The translations under genes were made by a program, and so were the position numbers. 64,000 bases of DNA from the NCBI GenBank assembly GCA_022825705.1, contig JAJDWH010000033.1, positions 124,001-188,000 of the forward strand, read 5' to 3'. Each line of letters starts with the position of its first letter. Position 1 is the first letter of the stretch. This document shows, piece by piece, positions 16,166-25,315 of the stretch. The notes under the pieces are model-generated. The model saw only the letters and a program-made list of their open reading frames with translations, was not told the origin of the DNA and ran no database searches. Origin of the DNA: Alphaproteobacteria bacterium (lineage in GTDB: Bacteria > Pseudomonadota > Alphaproteobacteria > TMED109).

Positions 16166-19124
16166 GCAGGCGGATCCCTTCCGGATCGTAGAAGCGCGGA
16201 TCGCAGATTTCCGCGCGGAGCGTGCCGTGGTCCAGCGGAATGTGGACGGTGTGGGATTCTCGTTCGCGACCGCCCATGACGAGGGCCAGCGCGATCGACC
16301 GGCGGAGAGTCGCGCTCCAGTAGCTGGAGGTCACATGGCCGATCATGGTTTCCGGCGGACCGGACGGCCGCATCGGCAGGATTTGCGCCCCCTCCGGCAC
16401 CACGGCCTCCGGATCCTCTGTCTTCAGCCCCACCAAGCGCTTGCGCGATGGATCGAGCATCGCGCTCCGTCGTAACGACCGCCGACCGAGGAAGTCCTTC
16501 TTGCTGCTCAGGATCCACTGCATGCCCAGATCCAGCGGGGTCACCGTTCCGTCGGTCTCCTGACCGATCATGGGATAACCTTTTTCGGCCCGGAGGACGT
16601 GCATGGCTTCGGTTCCGAACGGCGTGACCTCGTAGCCGGAACGCTGCTGAAGCACCGCCGTCCAAAGGTCCAGGCCATGCCGGGCGGGCACACTGATCTC
16701 GTAGGCCACCTCGCCCGAATAGCTGATTCGGAACACCCGCGCCGGCAGGCCGGCAACGCGACCGGTGCGCCATGCCATGAACGGAAAGGCCGCAGGGGCC
16801 ACGTCGATATCGTCGACCAGTCCGGCGAGGACCTGCCGGGCGCCGGGTCCCGCAAGCGCCATGGTCGCGAACTGCTCGGTGAGGGAGGTCAGATACACGT
16901 TGAGGTCGGGCCACTCCGTTTGCAGCCAGTCCTCCAGCCAGGCCAGCACGCGAGCCGCATTGCCCGTGGTCGTGGTCATCAGGAACCGGTTCGGTGAGAG
17001 GTGCGCCGTGACTCCGTCGTCCAGCACCATTCCGTCCTCGCCAAGCATCAGGCCGTAGCGACAGCGTCCCACGGCCAGGCTGTCCCACGCATTGGTGTAG
17101 ACCCGGTTCAGAAACTCGACCGAGTCGGGGCCGCAGACCAGGATCTTTCCGAGCGTGGTCACGTCCATGATCCCCACTGCATTGCGCACAGCCAGCGATT
17201 CCCGTGCGACGGCCGCTCGCTTGTCCTCGCCGGGCTGCGGGTAGTAGAAGGGCCGCTTCCATTGGCCCACGTCCTCGAAGACGGCGCCGGCTTCCTCGTG
17301 CCAGGCATGCATCGGCGTTCGGCGAACCGGGTCGGCCAGGGCGCCGACGTCACGCCCGGCGATAGCACCGAACGTGACGGGTTCGTAGGGCGGTCGGAAG
17401 GTCGTCGTGCCCACTGCGGGAACCGGCGCGCCAAGCGTGCCGGCAAGAATCGCGAGACCCGGCACGTTTCCGGTCTTGCCCTGGTCGGTGCCCATGCCCA
17501 GGGTGGTATAGCGCTTCAGGTGCTCGACCGACTCGTAGCCTTCCCGGGCCGCGAGCGTGATGTCGGCTGCGGTCACGTCGTTCTGGAAATCCACGAAAGC
17601 TCTCGCCTCTCCGGCGCGATGCCTGGCGAAGACTTGTCGCTGTGCGGGGGGCGTCGGTGACGCAGAGGCTGCCTCGGGCACCGCCGACTCGTCCAGCCCG
17701 GCGCTTCGGCCTTCACGCATGCAGGCCGTCGTGTCGGCTGCGCCGTTGATCGCGCCGGCGCATCGCACCGATTGGCGCGGATGGTCGGGCAGGAAGCCCC
17801 CGAGGGCCGCGTCGTAGCGCAGCCGTCCGCCGGACTGCGAGAACAGGTGCGCGGCCGGACTCCAGCCCCCGGACATCAGGATCAGATCGCACGCCAGCGT
17901 GCGTGTTGGCCCGGCGATGGTGCCGTCCCCGTCGATCCTGGCCACAGCGGCGGTGCGCACCCGGCCGCGCCCGTTCGTGTCCACGACGGCGTGGCCCGGC
18001 ACGACCTCCAGCCCGGCTTCCTCGGCGCCCCGGACTGCCGTTCCGTCAGGGCGGCCGCGGTGATCCACGATGGCGGCGACGGCCACGCCGTGGGCATGAA
18101 GCTCCAGCGCCGCCTCGTAGGCGCTGTCGTTGTTGGTCACCACCACAGCCCGCCGGCCGGGGAGGACGGCGAAGCGGTTGACGTACGCACGGGCGGCTCC
18201 CGCAAGCATCACCCCCGGTCGATCGTTGTTGGCGAACACCAGTGGTCGCTCCAGCGCGCCCGTCGCCAGCACCACACGGCCGGCGCGGATGCGCCACAGG
18301 CGCTGGCGCGGAAGGTGGGCAGGCGCGTCGGGTCCGAGATGATCCGTAACCTGCTCAAGCGCGATCAGGAAATTGTGATCGAAGTACCCGGTGACCGTGG
18401 TTCTCGACAGCACCCGCACGTTCTTCATCGATTCGAGTTCGGCCGTGACCCCGCTGCTCCAGCCGGGCTCGGTTCCCGCCTCGTTGGCGGCCATGTTCAG
18501 GAGCGAGCCGCCCGGCTGGCTGCGTTCGTCGGCCAGAATGACCCTCGCGCCGTCGCGGCCGGCGGCCTGCGCAGCGGCCATTCCCGCGGGCCCGGCGCCG
18601 ACGACCAGCACGTCGCAGTGCGCGTTCATCCGTTCGTACCGGTCCGGGTCCTGTCCGGTGGGCGCACGGCCCATACCCGCCATCCGCCGGATCGCTCGCT
18701 CGTAGAAATGCCAGCCGCCATGCGGCCACATGAACGTCTTGTAGTAGAAGCCTGCCGGAACCAGCCGGTGGGCGACATCGATGACGGCTCCGGCATCGAA
18801 CCTGACGCCGGGCCAGCAGTTCACGCTGGTCGCAGTCAATCCCTCGTAAAGCTCGATCCGGGTGGCCTTCAGGTTGGGCACGCTCCGATTCCCGGACTCG
18901 AGCTGCACCAGCGCATTCGGCTCCTCTGTGCCCGCGGACAGAATTCCCCGCGGCCGGTGGTACTTGAAGCTGCGACCGACCAGGTGCACGCCGTTTGCGA
19001 GCAGGGCCGATGCAAGGGTGTCTCCCGAAAATCCCGTCAACAGTTCGCCGTTGAACGAGAAGCTGACCGGTCGCGCCCGGTCGATTGCCCCACCGTCAGG
19101 CAGACGGAACGGTTGGCTGGTCAT
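16158..19124 (-). CDS. soxA: Sarcosine oxidase alpha subunit
   Basis: A 988-residue cytoplasmic subunit. The N-terminal part resembles a 2Fe-2S-like fold lacking cluster cysteines. It is followed by an NAD-binding Rossmann region (VLVVGAGPAGMAAAQAAG near residue 170) and a second nucleotide fold; the last 400 residues are a GcvT-type folate domain (ending with GHVTSSYWSATLRRSIALAL). The complex oxidises sarcosine to glycine, H2O2 and, with tetrahydrofolate, methylene-tetrahydrofolate. The frame is open to 19391, but ATG 19124 overlaps the soxD stop by four bases and gives the family start (MTSQPFRLPDGG). Confidence 0.94.
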   Translation of the reverse strand: MTSQPFRLPDGGAIDRARPVSFSFNGELLTGFSGDTLASALLANGVHLVGRSFKYHRPRGILSAGTEEPNALVQLESGNRSVPNLKATRIELYEGLTATSVNCWPGVRFDAGAVIDVAHRLVPAGFYYKTFMWPHGGWHFYERAIRRMAGMGRAPTGQDPDRYERMNAHCDVLVVGAGPAGMAAAQAAGRDGARVILADERSQPGGSLLNMAANEAGTEPGWSSGVTAELESMKNVRVLSRTTVTGYFDHNFLIALEQVTDHLGPDAPAHLPRQRLWRIRAGRVVLATGALERPLVFANNDRPGVMLAGAARAYVNRFAVLPGRRAVVVTNNDSAYEAALELHAHGVAVAAIVDHRGRPDGTAVRGAEEAGLEVVPGHAVVDTNGRGRVRTAAVARIDGDGTIAGPTRTLACDLILMSGGWSPAAHLFSQSGGRLRYDAALGGFLPDHPRQSVRCAGAINGAADTTACMREGRSAGLDESAVPEAASASPTPPAQRQVFARHRAGEARAFVDFQNDVTAADITLAAREGYESVEHLKRYTTLGMGTDQGKTGNVPGLAILAGTLGAPVPAVGTTTFRPPYEPVTFGAIAGRDVGALADPVRRTPMHAWHEEAGAVFEDVGQWKRPFYYPQPGEDKRAAVARESLAVRNAVGIMDVTTLGKILVCGPDSVEFLNRVYTNAWDSLAVGRCRYGLMLGEDGMVLDDGVTAHLSPNRFLMTTTTGNAARVLAWLEDWLQTEWPDLNVYLTSLTEQFATMALAGPGARQVLAGLVDDIDVAPAAFPFMAWRTGRVAGLPARVFRISYSGEVAYEISVPARHGLDLWTAVLQQRSGYEVTPFGTEAMHVLRAEKGYPMIGQETDGTVTPLDLGMQWILSSKKDFLGRRSLRRSAMLDPSRKRLVGLKTEDPEAVVPEGAQILPMRPSGPPETMIGHVTSSYWSATLRRSIALALVMGGRERESHTVHIPLDHGTLRAEICDPRFYDPEGIRLHG

Positions 19125-19414
19125 GACCCGTCCACGTCGCCGTCGTCGGGCGGTGTTTCGCCCATCCGGTAAACCGCAACGATGTCGTGGGTGACCGTGT
19201 GTCGCTCCACGTTGAACCACCGGCCGCAGCCGTGGCTGTGGCACCAGCGCTCCCGATGCCGGCCCTTCGGATTGGTGCGCATGAAGACGTAGTCCGCCCA
19301 CTCCGCATCGTCGAGGGCGGCGGGATCGGGCGGTCGCTGGATGTGAGCCTCGCCCCCGCAAGTGAACTCGCTTTCGTCGCGGTGGCCGCACCAGGGGCAG
19401 GGGATCAGAAGCAT
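19121..19414 (-). CDS. soxD: Sarcosine oxidase delta subunit (zinc-binding)
   Basis: A 97-residue zinc protein. The four zinc ligands of the family are visible: Cys6 and Cys9 (CPWCG), then His59 and Cys63 within RWCHSHGCGRWFN. The conserved segment DYVFMRTNPKG lies between them. SoxD is a structural subunit needed for assembly of the heterotetramer. It starts seven bases after soxB and overlaps soxA by four bases, so the subunits are probably made in fixed ratio. Confidence 0.93.
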   Translation of the reverse strand: MLLIPCPWCGHRDESEFTCGGEAHIQRPPDPAALDDAEWADYVFMRTNPKGRHRERWCHSHGCGRWFNVERHTVTHDIVAVYRMGETPPDDGDVDGS

Positions 19415-19421
19415 GGCGCGC

Positions 19422-20672
19422 TCAATGTGCGACCGCGGCGGCGCCGTGCTCGTCGATCAGCGCGCCGGAGCTGAAGCGCTCCAGCGTGAACGGGGCGTTC
19501 AACTCGTGCGGTTCGTTCCGGGCAATCGTATGGGCGAACGCCCAGCCCGACCCCGGCGTCGCCTTGAAGCCACCCGTGCCCCAGCCGCAATTGATGTAGA
19601 GGCCGTCAACGGGCGTCTTGCCGACGATCGGGCTCGCGTCCGGGCAGACATCGACGATCCCGCCCCACTGGCGCAGCATCCGCAGGCGCGAAAAGATCGG
19701 GAACAGTTCCAGAAGCGCCCCCATCTGGCTTTCGACAACCTGGAAGCTGCCCCGCTGTGCGTAGGAATTGAACCCGTCGATCCCGGCCCCGATCACGAGC
19801 TCACCCTTGTCGGACTGACTGACATAGACGTGGACGGTGTTCGACATCACGACGCTGTTGAGAACCGGCTTGATCGGTTCCGACACCATCGCCTGCAGCG
19901 GGTGACTTTCGATGGGCAGTCGGAGCCCAGCCATCGCCGCCAGCACGCTCGAATGTCCCGCCGCGACGAGGCCGACCTTCTTCGTCGCGATGGTGCCGCG
20001 GGACGTCTGGAGACCCCGGATGCGGCCGTTCGCGATCTCGATCCCGGTCACCTCGCAGTTCTGGATGATGTCCACGCCGCGCGCATCGGCGGCGCGCGCG
20101 AATCCCCAGGCGACGGCGTCATGGCGCGCGACCCCGCCGCGCCGCTGGAGCGACGCGCCGAGAATTGGATATCGCACGTCCCCGGCAATATTGATGATCG
20201 GAACTTCCGTCTTTACCCCCGCTGGGTCAAGGATTTCGGAATCGATCCCGTTCAGGCGAATCGCCCGCACCCGCCGGGACATTTCCTTGAGATCGTGCTC
20301 GTTGTGGGCGAGATTCAGGACGCCGCGCTGGCTGAGCATGATGTTGAAGTTCAACTCTCGGCTGAGGCCTTCGTACAGCTGCAACGCCTTTTCGTAGAGA
20401 TGCGCGCTCTCATCCCACAGGTAGTTGGAGCGAATGATCGTGGTATTTCGCCCGGTGTTGCCACCCCCCAACCAGCTTTTCTCCAGGACGGCGATGCGGC
20501 CGATGTCGTGCTCCTTGGCCAGGTAGTAGGCGGTCGCCAGACCGTGACCGCCGCCACCCACGATCACCACATCGTAGGTCGGGGCCGGCTCGGGGCTGCG
20601 CCAGGCCCGCGGCCAGCTCCGGTGATAGCCGAGGGCGTTGCGGGCGAGGCTGAAGATCGAGTAGCGAGTCAT
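19422..20672 (-). CDS. soxB: Sarcosine oxidase beta subunit
   Basis: The 416-residue flavin subunit where sarcosine is oxidised. The FAD-binding fold is [20 protein letters not shown] (33-52), followed by the family block [17 protein letters not shown] (69-85). His184, in [14 protein letters not shown], sits where the covalent FMN histidine of characterised SoxB proteins is found. The C-terminal [18 protein letters not shown] closes the FAD site. It is the first gene of soxBDAG. The upstream gap to the DmdA-like gene is 161 bases on the same strand, so a longer shared transcript is possible. Confidence 0.94.
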   Translation of the reverse strand: MTRYSIFSLARNALGYHRSWPRAWRSPEPAPTYDVVIVGGGGHGLATAYYLAKEHDIGRIAVLEKSWLGGGNTGRNTTIIRSNYLWDESAHLYEKALQLYEGLSRELNFNIMLSQRGVLNLAHNEHDLKEMSRRVRAIRLNGIDSEILDPAGVKTEVPIINIAGDVRYPILGASLQRRGGVARHDAVAWGFARAADARGVDIIQNCEVTGIEIANGRIRGLQTSRGTIATKKVGLVAAGHSSVLAAMAGLRLPIESHPLQAMVSEPIKPVLNSVVMSNTVHVYVSQSDKGELVIGAGIDGFNSYAQRGSFQVVESQMGALLELFPIFSRLRMLRQWGGIVDVCPDASPIVGKTPVDGLYINCGWGTGGFKATPGSGWAFAHTIARNEPHELNAPFTLERFSSGALIDEHGAAAVAH

Positions 20673-20833
20673 CGCCGCATTCCCTCCGAACGCCGGGATC
20701 GCGTCAGTTGCGGCCCGGCGTCGGGTGATGCGGCATCAGCGTATCGGGCCCTGGCAAACGGGGACCCCGGCGGCACGGGCTACCGGCGCGCAACGCCGAC
20801 CCACGCGCCCGACCGGCTATCGCCCGCGCTTCG

Positions 20834-22138
20834 TCAGTAGGCTGCATCGCGCCCCTGCGCCTTCGCGATCTCCCGGGCATTCGGATTCACCGAGGGGCGG
20901 AACGGAACCTCTGTGACCGTGCCGTCCACCGGCTGCCCCGGGTCGGTCTGGTAGGCGTCGGGCAGCCAGACCTTGACTCGGGTTCCGGGCGTCGCCATGG
21001 CGCACGGGACGTATCCCAGGGCGATGTTGGTCTCCAGTTCAGGCGAATACCAGGGCGACGTGACGTAGCCCACCGGCTTGCCGCCGTCAGCACCCGATAT
21101 CAGCCAGAAGTCTGGCGCGTACTCCTCGATCGGCCTGCCGCCGAGCGCCAGTCCCGCCAGCGTCAGCTTGAACGGGGGCTTACCCGCTTCGACCAGGGAA
21201 CGGACCTCCTCGAGGCGCGCCTTGCCGATGTAGTCGGCTGCCTTGGTCCGGGGCACCTGGTATCCGAGATTGCACTGGAACGGCAGGGTCTCGGCATCCA
21301 TGTCCTGCCCCCAGGAGAGGATGCCGGCGGCAATGCGCCGCTGATGGGCCGGTGCGATCACCATGAGGTTGTGCGCCTCGCCGGCCGCCAGGACCGCGTC
21401 CCACAGTTTTTCCGCGTTCAGCGTGGCGTCGCGCAAGTAGATCTCGTAGCCCTTTTCGCCGCTGAACCCGGTCTGCGACACGATTACGTCGCACCCGGCC
21501 ACCTTGGCCTCCATGAGGCCGTACGACGGCAGTTCACGGACCTGATCGCCGACCAGATGGGTCATGAGCGCGACCGACTTTGGCCCCTGGATCTGCACCG
21601 GACAGACATCGATCTCATCGATCTCGACATTGGCTTTCCGGCCCACGTTTACGCCCTGCAGCCAGAACATCACATCGGAGTCCGACAGGCTGAACCAGAA
21701 TTCGTCCTTCGACAGGCGGAGCAGCACCGGGTCGTTGAGAATGCCGCCCTTCTCGTTGCACAGGATCACGTACTTGCCGTTCATCGGCTGAATTCGCGTG
21801 GCATCCCTTGTGATCACGTAGTTGACAAATGCCTCGGCATCCGGGCCCGCAACGCGAATCTGGCGTTCCACGGCGACGTTCCAAAGCGTCACATGATTGA
21901 CCAGCGCCTCGTATTCGACCGTGGCGCCACCGTCTTCCGGCCGCACGTACCCGCGGGGGTGATAGATCCGGTTGTACACGGTGGCCCGCCAGCAGCCCGC
22001 CTGATGCGACAGATGCCAGTAGGGGGACTTCCGCACCCGGGTCGAAATCAGGAGTTCCGTGGGTGTCGAGCCAGACTGCCGAAGATTGATCGGTACCTTG
22101 CGGTCGGATTGATCGACCGAATCCTGATGATTCACCAT
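20834..22138 (-). CDS. DmdA/GcvT-like tetrahydrofolate-dependent methyltransferase
   Basis: A 434-residue protein of the folate-binding aminomethyltransferase fold. Its layout resembles DMSP demethylase DmdA: an N-terminal STRVRKSPYWHLS segment, YNRIYHPRGY, then VNHVTLWNVAVERQIRVAGP, GGILNDPVLLRLSKDEFWFS, VCPVQIQGPKS, and SGEKGYEIYLRDA. Enzymes of this group take a methyl or methylene group from sulfonium or amine substrates onto tetrahydrofolate. Its place between dimethylglycine dehydrogenase and sarcosine oxidase suggests an amine substrate such as betaine or dimethylglycine; this is inference. The frame runs back to 22606, but ATG 22138 marks the start of homology and has AAGGAAGG upstream. 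It could equally be a true DMSP demethylase or a GcvT paralogue. Confidence 0.75.
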   Translation of the reverse strand: MVNHQDSVDQSDRKVPINLRQSGSTPTELLISTRVRKSPYWHLSHQAGCWRATVYNRIYHPRGYVRPEDGGATVEYEALVNHVTLWNVAVERQIRVAGPDAEAFVNYVITRDATRIQPMNGKYVILCNEKGGILNDPVLLRLSKDEFWFSLSDSDVMFWLQGVNVGRKANVEIDEIDVCPVQIQGPKSVALMTHLVGDQVRELPSYGLMEAKVAGCDVIVSQTGFSGEKGYEIYLRDATLNAEKLWDAVLAAGEAHNLMVIAPAHQRRIAAGILSWGQDMDAETLPFQCNLGYQVPRTKAADYIGKARLEEVRSLVEAGKPPFKLTLAGLALGGRPIEEYAPDFWLISGADGGKPVGYVTSPWYSPELETNIALGYVPCAMATPGTRVKVWLPDAYQTDPGQPVDGTVTEVPFRPSVNPNAREIAKAQGRDAAY

Positions 22139-22594
22139 GATCGAGGCCCTTCCTTGCGGCGTGCCACGGCACCAGACGCCCGGAGCCTCGAAGCCGCCAG
22201 ACGGAGCCGAAAACGAGGACCCGAACGCCAGCGGTCCAACTGGCAAATGGTACATTCGCAGGGGAGAATCACGCAATCTCCGTTGCCCGGTTTTCCGGGC
22301 CGGCCAGTCGCAGGCAGGTGCCGCTGGTCGATGGCTTGAGCGGGGTGACGCCCGATCGTCCAGGGGCGGCAAGTTCGACCGCCGGGCGGCGCCAGCAACG
22401 CCCCTTCCGGCCGCGCGGTCGTGTCCCATCCGATCACGAGCCCGCCCCGGACAATGGACGCGCGTGCTCCGGCACGGGATGGCAACCGCTCCAAAAATAC
22501 CGGCACCGCCGCTGGCCGGATCGGGTCGGGGATGGTTGTGCCGTAACTTCTGTGCGAATCTAGGTTGTGACGTGCAGTAGGGTGGGGAAGGAAC
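22139..22594. other. Divergent intergenic region, no gene seen
   Basis: A 456-base region between the reverse DmdA-like gene and the forward dimethylglycine dehydrogenase gene. Short open frames here show no family resemblance. It must hold promoters for both genes, but I could not identify convincing hexamers or a riboswitch. The last bases before 22595 hold the ribosome binding site GGAAGGAA of the dehydrogenase. Confidence 0.5.
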
Positions 22595-25030
22595 TTGAAG
22601 ACACACGCAAGGGTGGTTGTGATCGGCGGCGGAGTCGTCGGTGTCTCAACGCTTTATCACCTGGCTCGGAAGGGCTGGTCAGACGTGGTCCTGTGCGAAC
22701 GCACCGAGTTGACCGCAGGTTCGACGTGGCACGCTGCCGGCCTCCTCCCGTTGTTCAACATGAGTTACAGCGTCGGCCAGCTGCACAAGTATTCGGTCGA
22801 TCTCTACAAGACCCTGCCCGGCGAGACCGGCCAGGAGGTCAGCTTCCATGTGACGGGAAACCTGCGACTCGCGACCAACGAGGAGCGGATGGACGAGTAC
22901 CGCAAGTACTGCGGTACGGCCAACACGATCGGCGTCCCGTTCCAGATCATCACGCCGGAGGAGGTCGCCGCGCTCTGGCCATTGTGCAACACGGAGGGGC
23001 TGGTCGGAGCGCTCTACCACCCCGACGACGGGCACATCGCTCCGGCCGACGTGACGCAGGCGATGGCCATCGGCGCCCGCAACCGGGGCGCCGAGATCTA
23101 CCAGAACACCCCCGTCACGGCCCTGGAACCGCAATCGAACGGCGAGTGGCTGGTCCGGACGCCCGGCGGAGACATCGCGTGCGAGCACGTGGTCTGCGCG
23201 ACTGGCAACTACAGCTGGCACACCAGTCGGATGCTGGGCATCTACCTTCCGACGATCCCAGTGGAGCACCAGTACATCGTCACGGATGAGGTGCCGGAGT
23301 TGGTGGAACGGCACCGGCAGGGGCTCCCGGAAATGGCCGTGCTGCGCGAATCCGACGCCTCCTACTACCTGCGGGAAGAGCGTCAGGGCTACATCCTGGG
23401 ACCCTACGAGAAGGGGGCGCCGGCACGGTTCTGGGACGGCGTTCCGGAAAGCTTCGAGCGGGACCTCTTCCCCGCGGATCTCGATCGCCTGATGCCGCAC
23501 GTGGAGGCGGCGATCAAGCGCGTTCCAAGCTTCGAGCGTGCCGGCATCAAGGACATCGTCAACGGCCCGATCGCCTACACGCCGGACGGCAGTCCTCTAG
23601 TCGGGCCGGCCTGGGACCTACGGAACGTCTGGCTGAACGAGGGGCACAGTTTCGGGATCACGGCCGCCGGCGGAGCCGGCTGGCAGCTCGCGGAATGGAT
23701 CATCGAAGGCCAGCCCTCGATCGACATGATGGATGTCGATCCCCGCCGCTTCGGGGCGTATGCGAACCAGCCGTACGTGCGGACCAAGAACGAAGAGGCG
23801 TACGAACACGTCTTCATCATTCACTATCCGGACGAGGAGCGACCGGCCGCGCGACCTGCCAAGACCAGCCCGATTCACGACCTGCTCGATGGCATGGGGG
23901 CGGTCTGGGGCCAGCGTTACGGCTGGGAACGGCCCAACTGGTTTGCGCCGGCCGGCGTCGAGCGTTCCGATGTCTGGAGTTTCCGGCGCACGAACTACTT
24001 CCCGCACGTGGCGAGGGAACATCGGAACGTTCGCGAGAATGTCGGAATCATCGACATCACGAGCTTCTCCAAGTTCCGGGTATCGGGGCCGGGGGCGGAG
24101 GCCTGGCTTGACCGTCTCGTGTGCCGCAGGCTGCCCCGCGGGGTCGGCCGCATTCATCTGGCTCACGCGCTGACCCCGCAGGGCGGCGTGCGTTCCGAGT
24201 TCACGATCATGCGCGATGTCGGTGACAGCTTCTACCTGGTCAGTTCCGGCGCGGCAGAGCGTTTCGACGGCGACTATCTGACCAAGCATCTGCCGGACGA
24301 TGGCAGCGTCCGGCTCGACAATCTCACGACCTACCACGCGACGCTCGTGGTCGCCGGCCCCAATGCCCGGGCGGTGCTGTCAAAGATCACGGAAGCGGAT
24401 CTCGACGACGATTCGTTCAGGTGGCTGACCGGCCAGCATACGCACGTGGGACTGGCGCCCGTGCGCCTGATGCGCGTCAATTTCGTGGGCGAGCTGGGCT
24501 GGGAGATTCACCATCCGGTGGAATACCAGCGGCACATCTTCCATGAGCTGCTGCGCGCGGGCGCAGAATTCGAGATCGGCCAATGCGGAATGCGCGCCAT
24601 GGATTCGCTGCGGATCGAAAAGTCGTACCGCATGTGGGCCCAGGACCTCACGCGGGAATACACGATTCTCGAGGCCGGCCTTGGCCGGTTTGCCGCTCTG
24701 GACAAGGGGGAGTTCGTCGGCCGTGATGCGCTGATTCGCCAGCAAGCCGACGGTGTGCCTCGGCAGTTCGTGACGATCGAAGTGAACGACATTGACGATG
24801 CCGATCCCATTGGGAATGAGCCACTGTGGCAAGGCGAGACCATGATCGGCCGCGCCACGGCCGGCGCCTACGGTCATTTCACCGGAAAATCCCTCGCGTT
24901 GGGCTACGTGGACAACGGCCATGGAACCGTCGGCACCGAACTCGACATCGAGATCTTGGGCAAGCGCTACCCGGCTCGGGTGATACCCGAGTCACCCCAT
25001 GATCCCGATAACGTGCGACTGAGAGGCTGA
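22595..25030 (+). CDS. Dimethylglycine dehydrogenase (FAD and folate domains)
   Basis: An 811-residue protein with a D-amino-acid-oxidase-type FAD domain (VVVIGGGVVGVSTLYHLA, residues 7-24), a bridging FAD-dependent oxidase domain (about 375-425), and a GcvT-type folate domain with its C-terminal barrel (about 430-811). His46 in GSTWHAAGL matches the histidine that carries covalent FAD in dimethylglycine oxidases and dehydrogenases. It demethylates dimethylglycine to sarcosine, passing the methyl carbon to tetrahydrofolate. The start codon is TTG 22595 with GGAAGG just upstream and no ATG or GTG near. The product sarcosine is the substrate of SoxBDAG. A sarcosine dehydrogenase role is the main alternative, less likely with a full sarcosine oxidase next door. 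Confidence 0.9.
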   Translation: MKTHARVVVIGGGVVGVSTLYHLARKGWSDVVLCERTELTAGSTWHAAGLLPLFNMSYSVGQLHKYSVDLYKTLPGETGQEVSFHVTGNLRLATNEERMDEYRKYCGTANTIGVPFQIITPEEVAALWPLCNTEGLVGALYHPDDGHIAPADVTQAMAIGARNRGAEIYQNTPVTALEPQSNGEWLVRTPGGDIACEHVVCATGNYSWHTSRMLGIYLPTIPVEHQYIVTDEVPELVERHRQGLPEMAVLRESDASYYLREERQGYILGPYEKGAPARFWDGVPESFERDLFPADLDRLMPHVEAAIKRVPSFERAGIKDIVNGPIAYTPDGSPLVGPAWDLRNVWLNEGHSFGITAAGGAGWQLAEWIIEGQPSIDMMDVDPRRFGAYANQPYVRTKNEEAYEHVFIIHYPDEERPAARPAKTSPIHDLLDGMGAVWGQRYGWERPNWFAPAGVERSDVWSFRRTNYFPHVAREHRNVRENVGIIDITSFSKFRVSGPGAEAWLDRLVCRRLPRGVGRIHLAHALTPQGGVRSEFTIMRDVGDSFYLVSSGAAERFDGDYLTKHLPDDGSVRLDNLTTYHATLVVAGPNARAVLSKITEADLDDDSFRWLTGQHTHVGLAPVRLMRVNFVGELGWEIHHPVEYQRHIFHELLRAGAEFEIGQCGMRAMDSLRIEKSYRMWAQDLTREYTILEAGLGRFAALDKGEFVGRDALIRQQADGVPRQFVTIEVNDIDDADPIGNEPLWQGETMIGRATAGAYGHFTGKSLALGYVDNGHGTVGTELDIEILGKRYPARVIPESPHDPDNVRLRG

Positions 25031-25039
25031 CGGCGTCCG

Positions 25040-25061
25040 GTCAACTTCCTCGGAAGTTGAC
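25040..25061. terminator. Perfect hairpin between convergent genes, possible terminator
   Basis: GTCAACTTCC and GGAAGTTGAC form a perfect 10-bp stem with a two-base TC loop. It starts ten bases after the dimethylglycine dehydrogenase stop codon and lies between two convergent genes. There is no T-tract on either side, so intrinsic termination is uncertain; it may protect mRNA ends. The remaining bases to 25315 show no gene. Confidence 0.45.
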
Positions 25062-25315
25062 GGAGTAGCCGGCGCTCCAACGGCTGCGGACCGTGACACC
25101 GGTTGACGTCCCGGAGGGCGACGCGCCTCTCTGGTCCCCGGGTCGTCGGGGTGGCGCCGTGGATCTCGCCGGTATGGGCATCGGTGACCGGCTGACGAGA
25201 TCCGGAGCGATGCTGCGACCGGCACGGGTTCTGAATGCAGTCCAAGGCAGTTTCGATGTTGACTCCCGGCGGCGCCTGCACGCGGGGTCTTCCGGCAAGC
25301 GGTCCCGCGGCTTGA

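Noticed and set aside
16123..17262. 379-residue open frame in another frame of soxA
   Set aside because: Composition is typical of a shifted frame and it overlaps a strongly conserved gene on the same strand.
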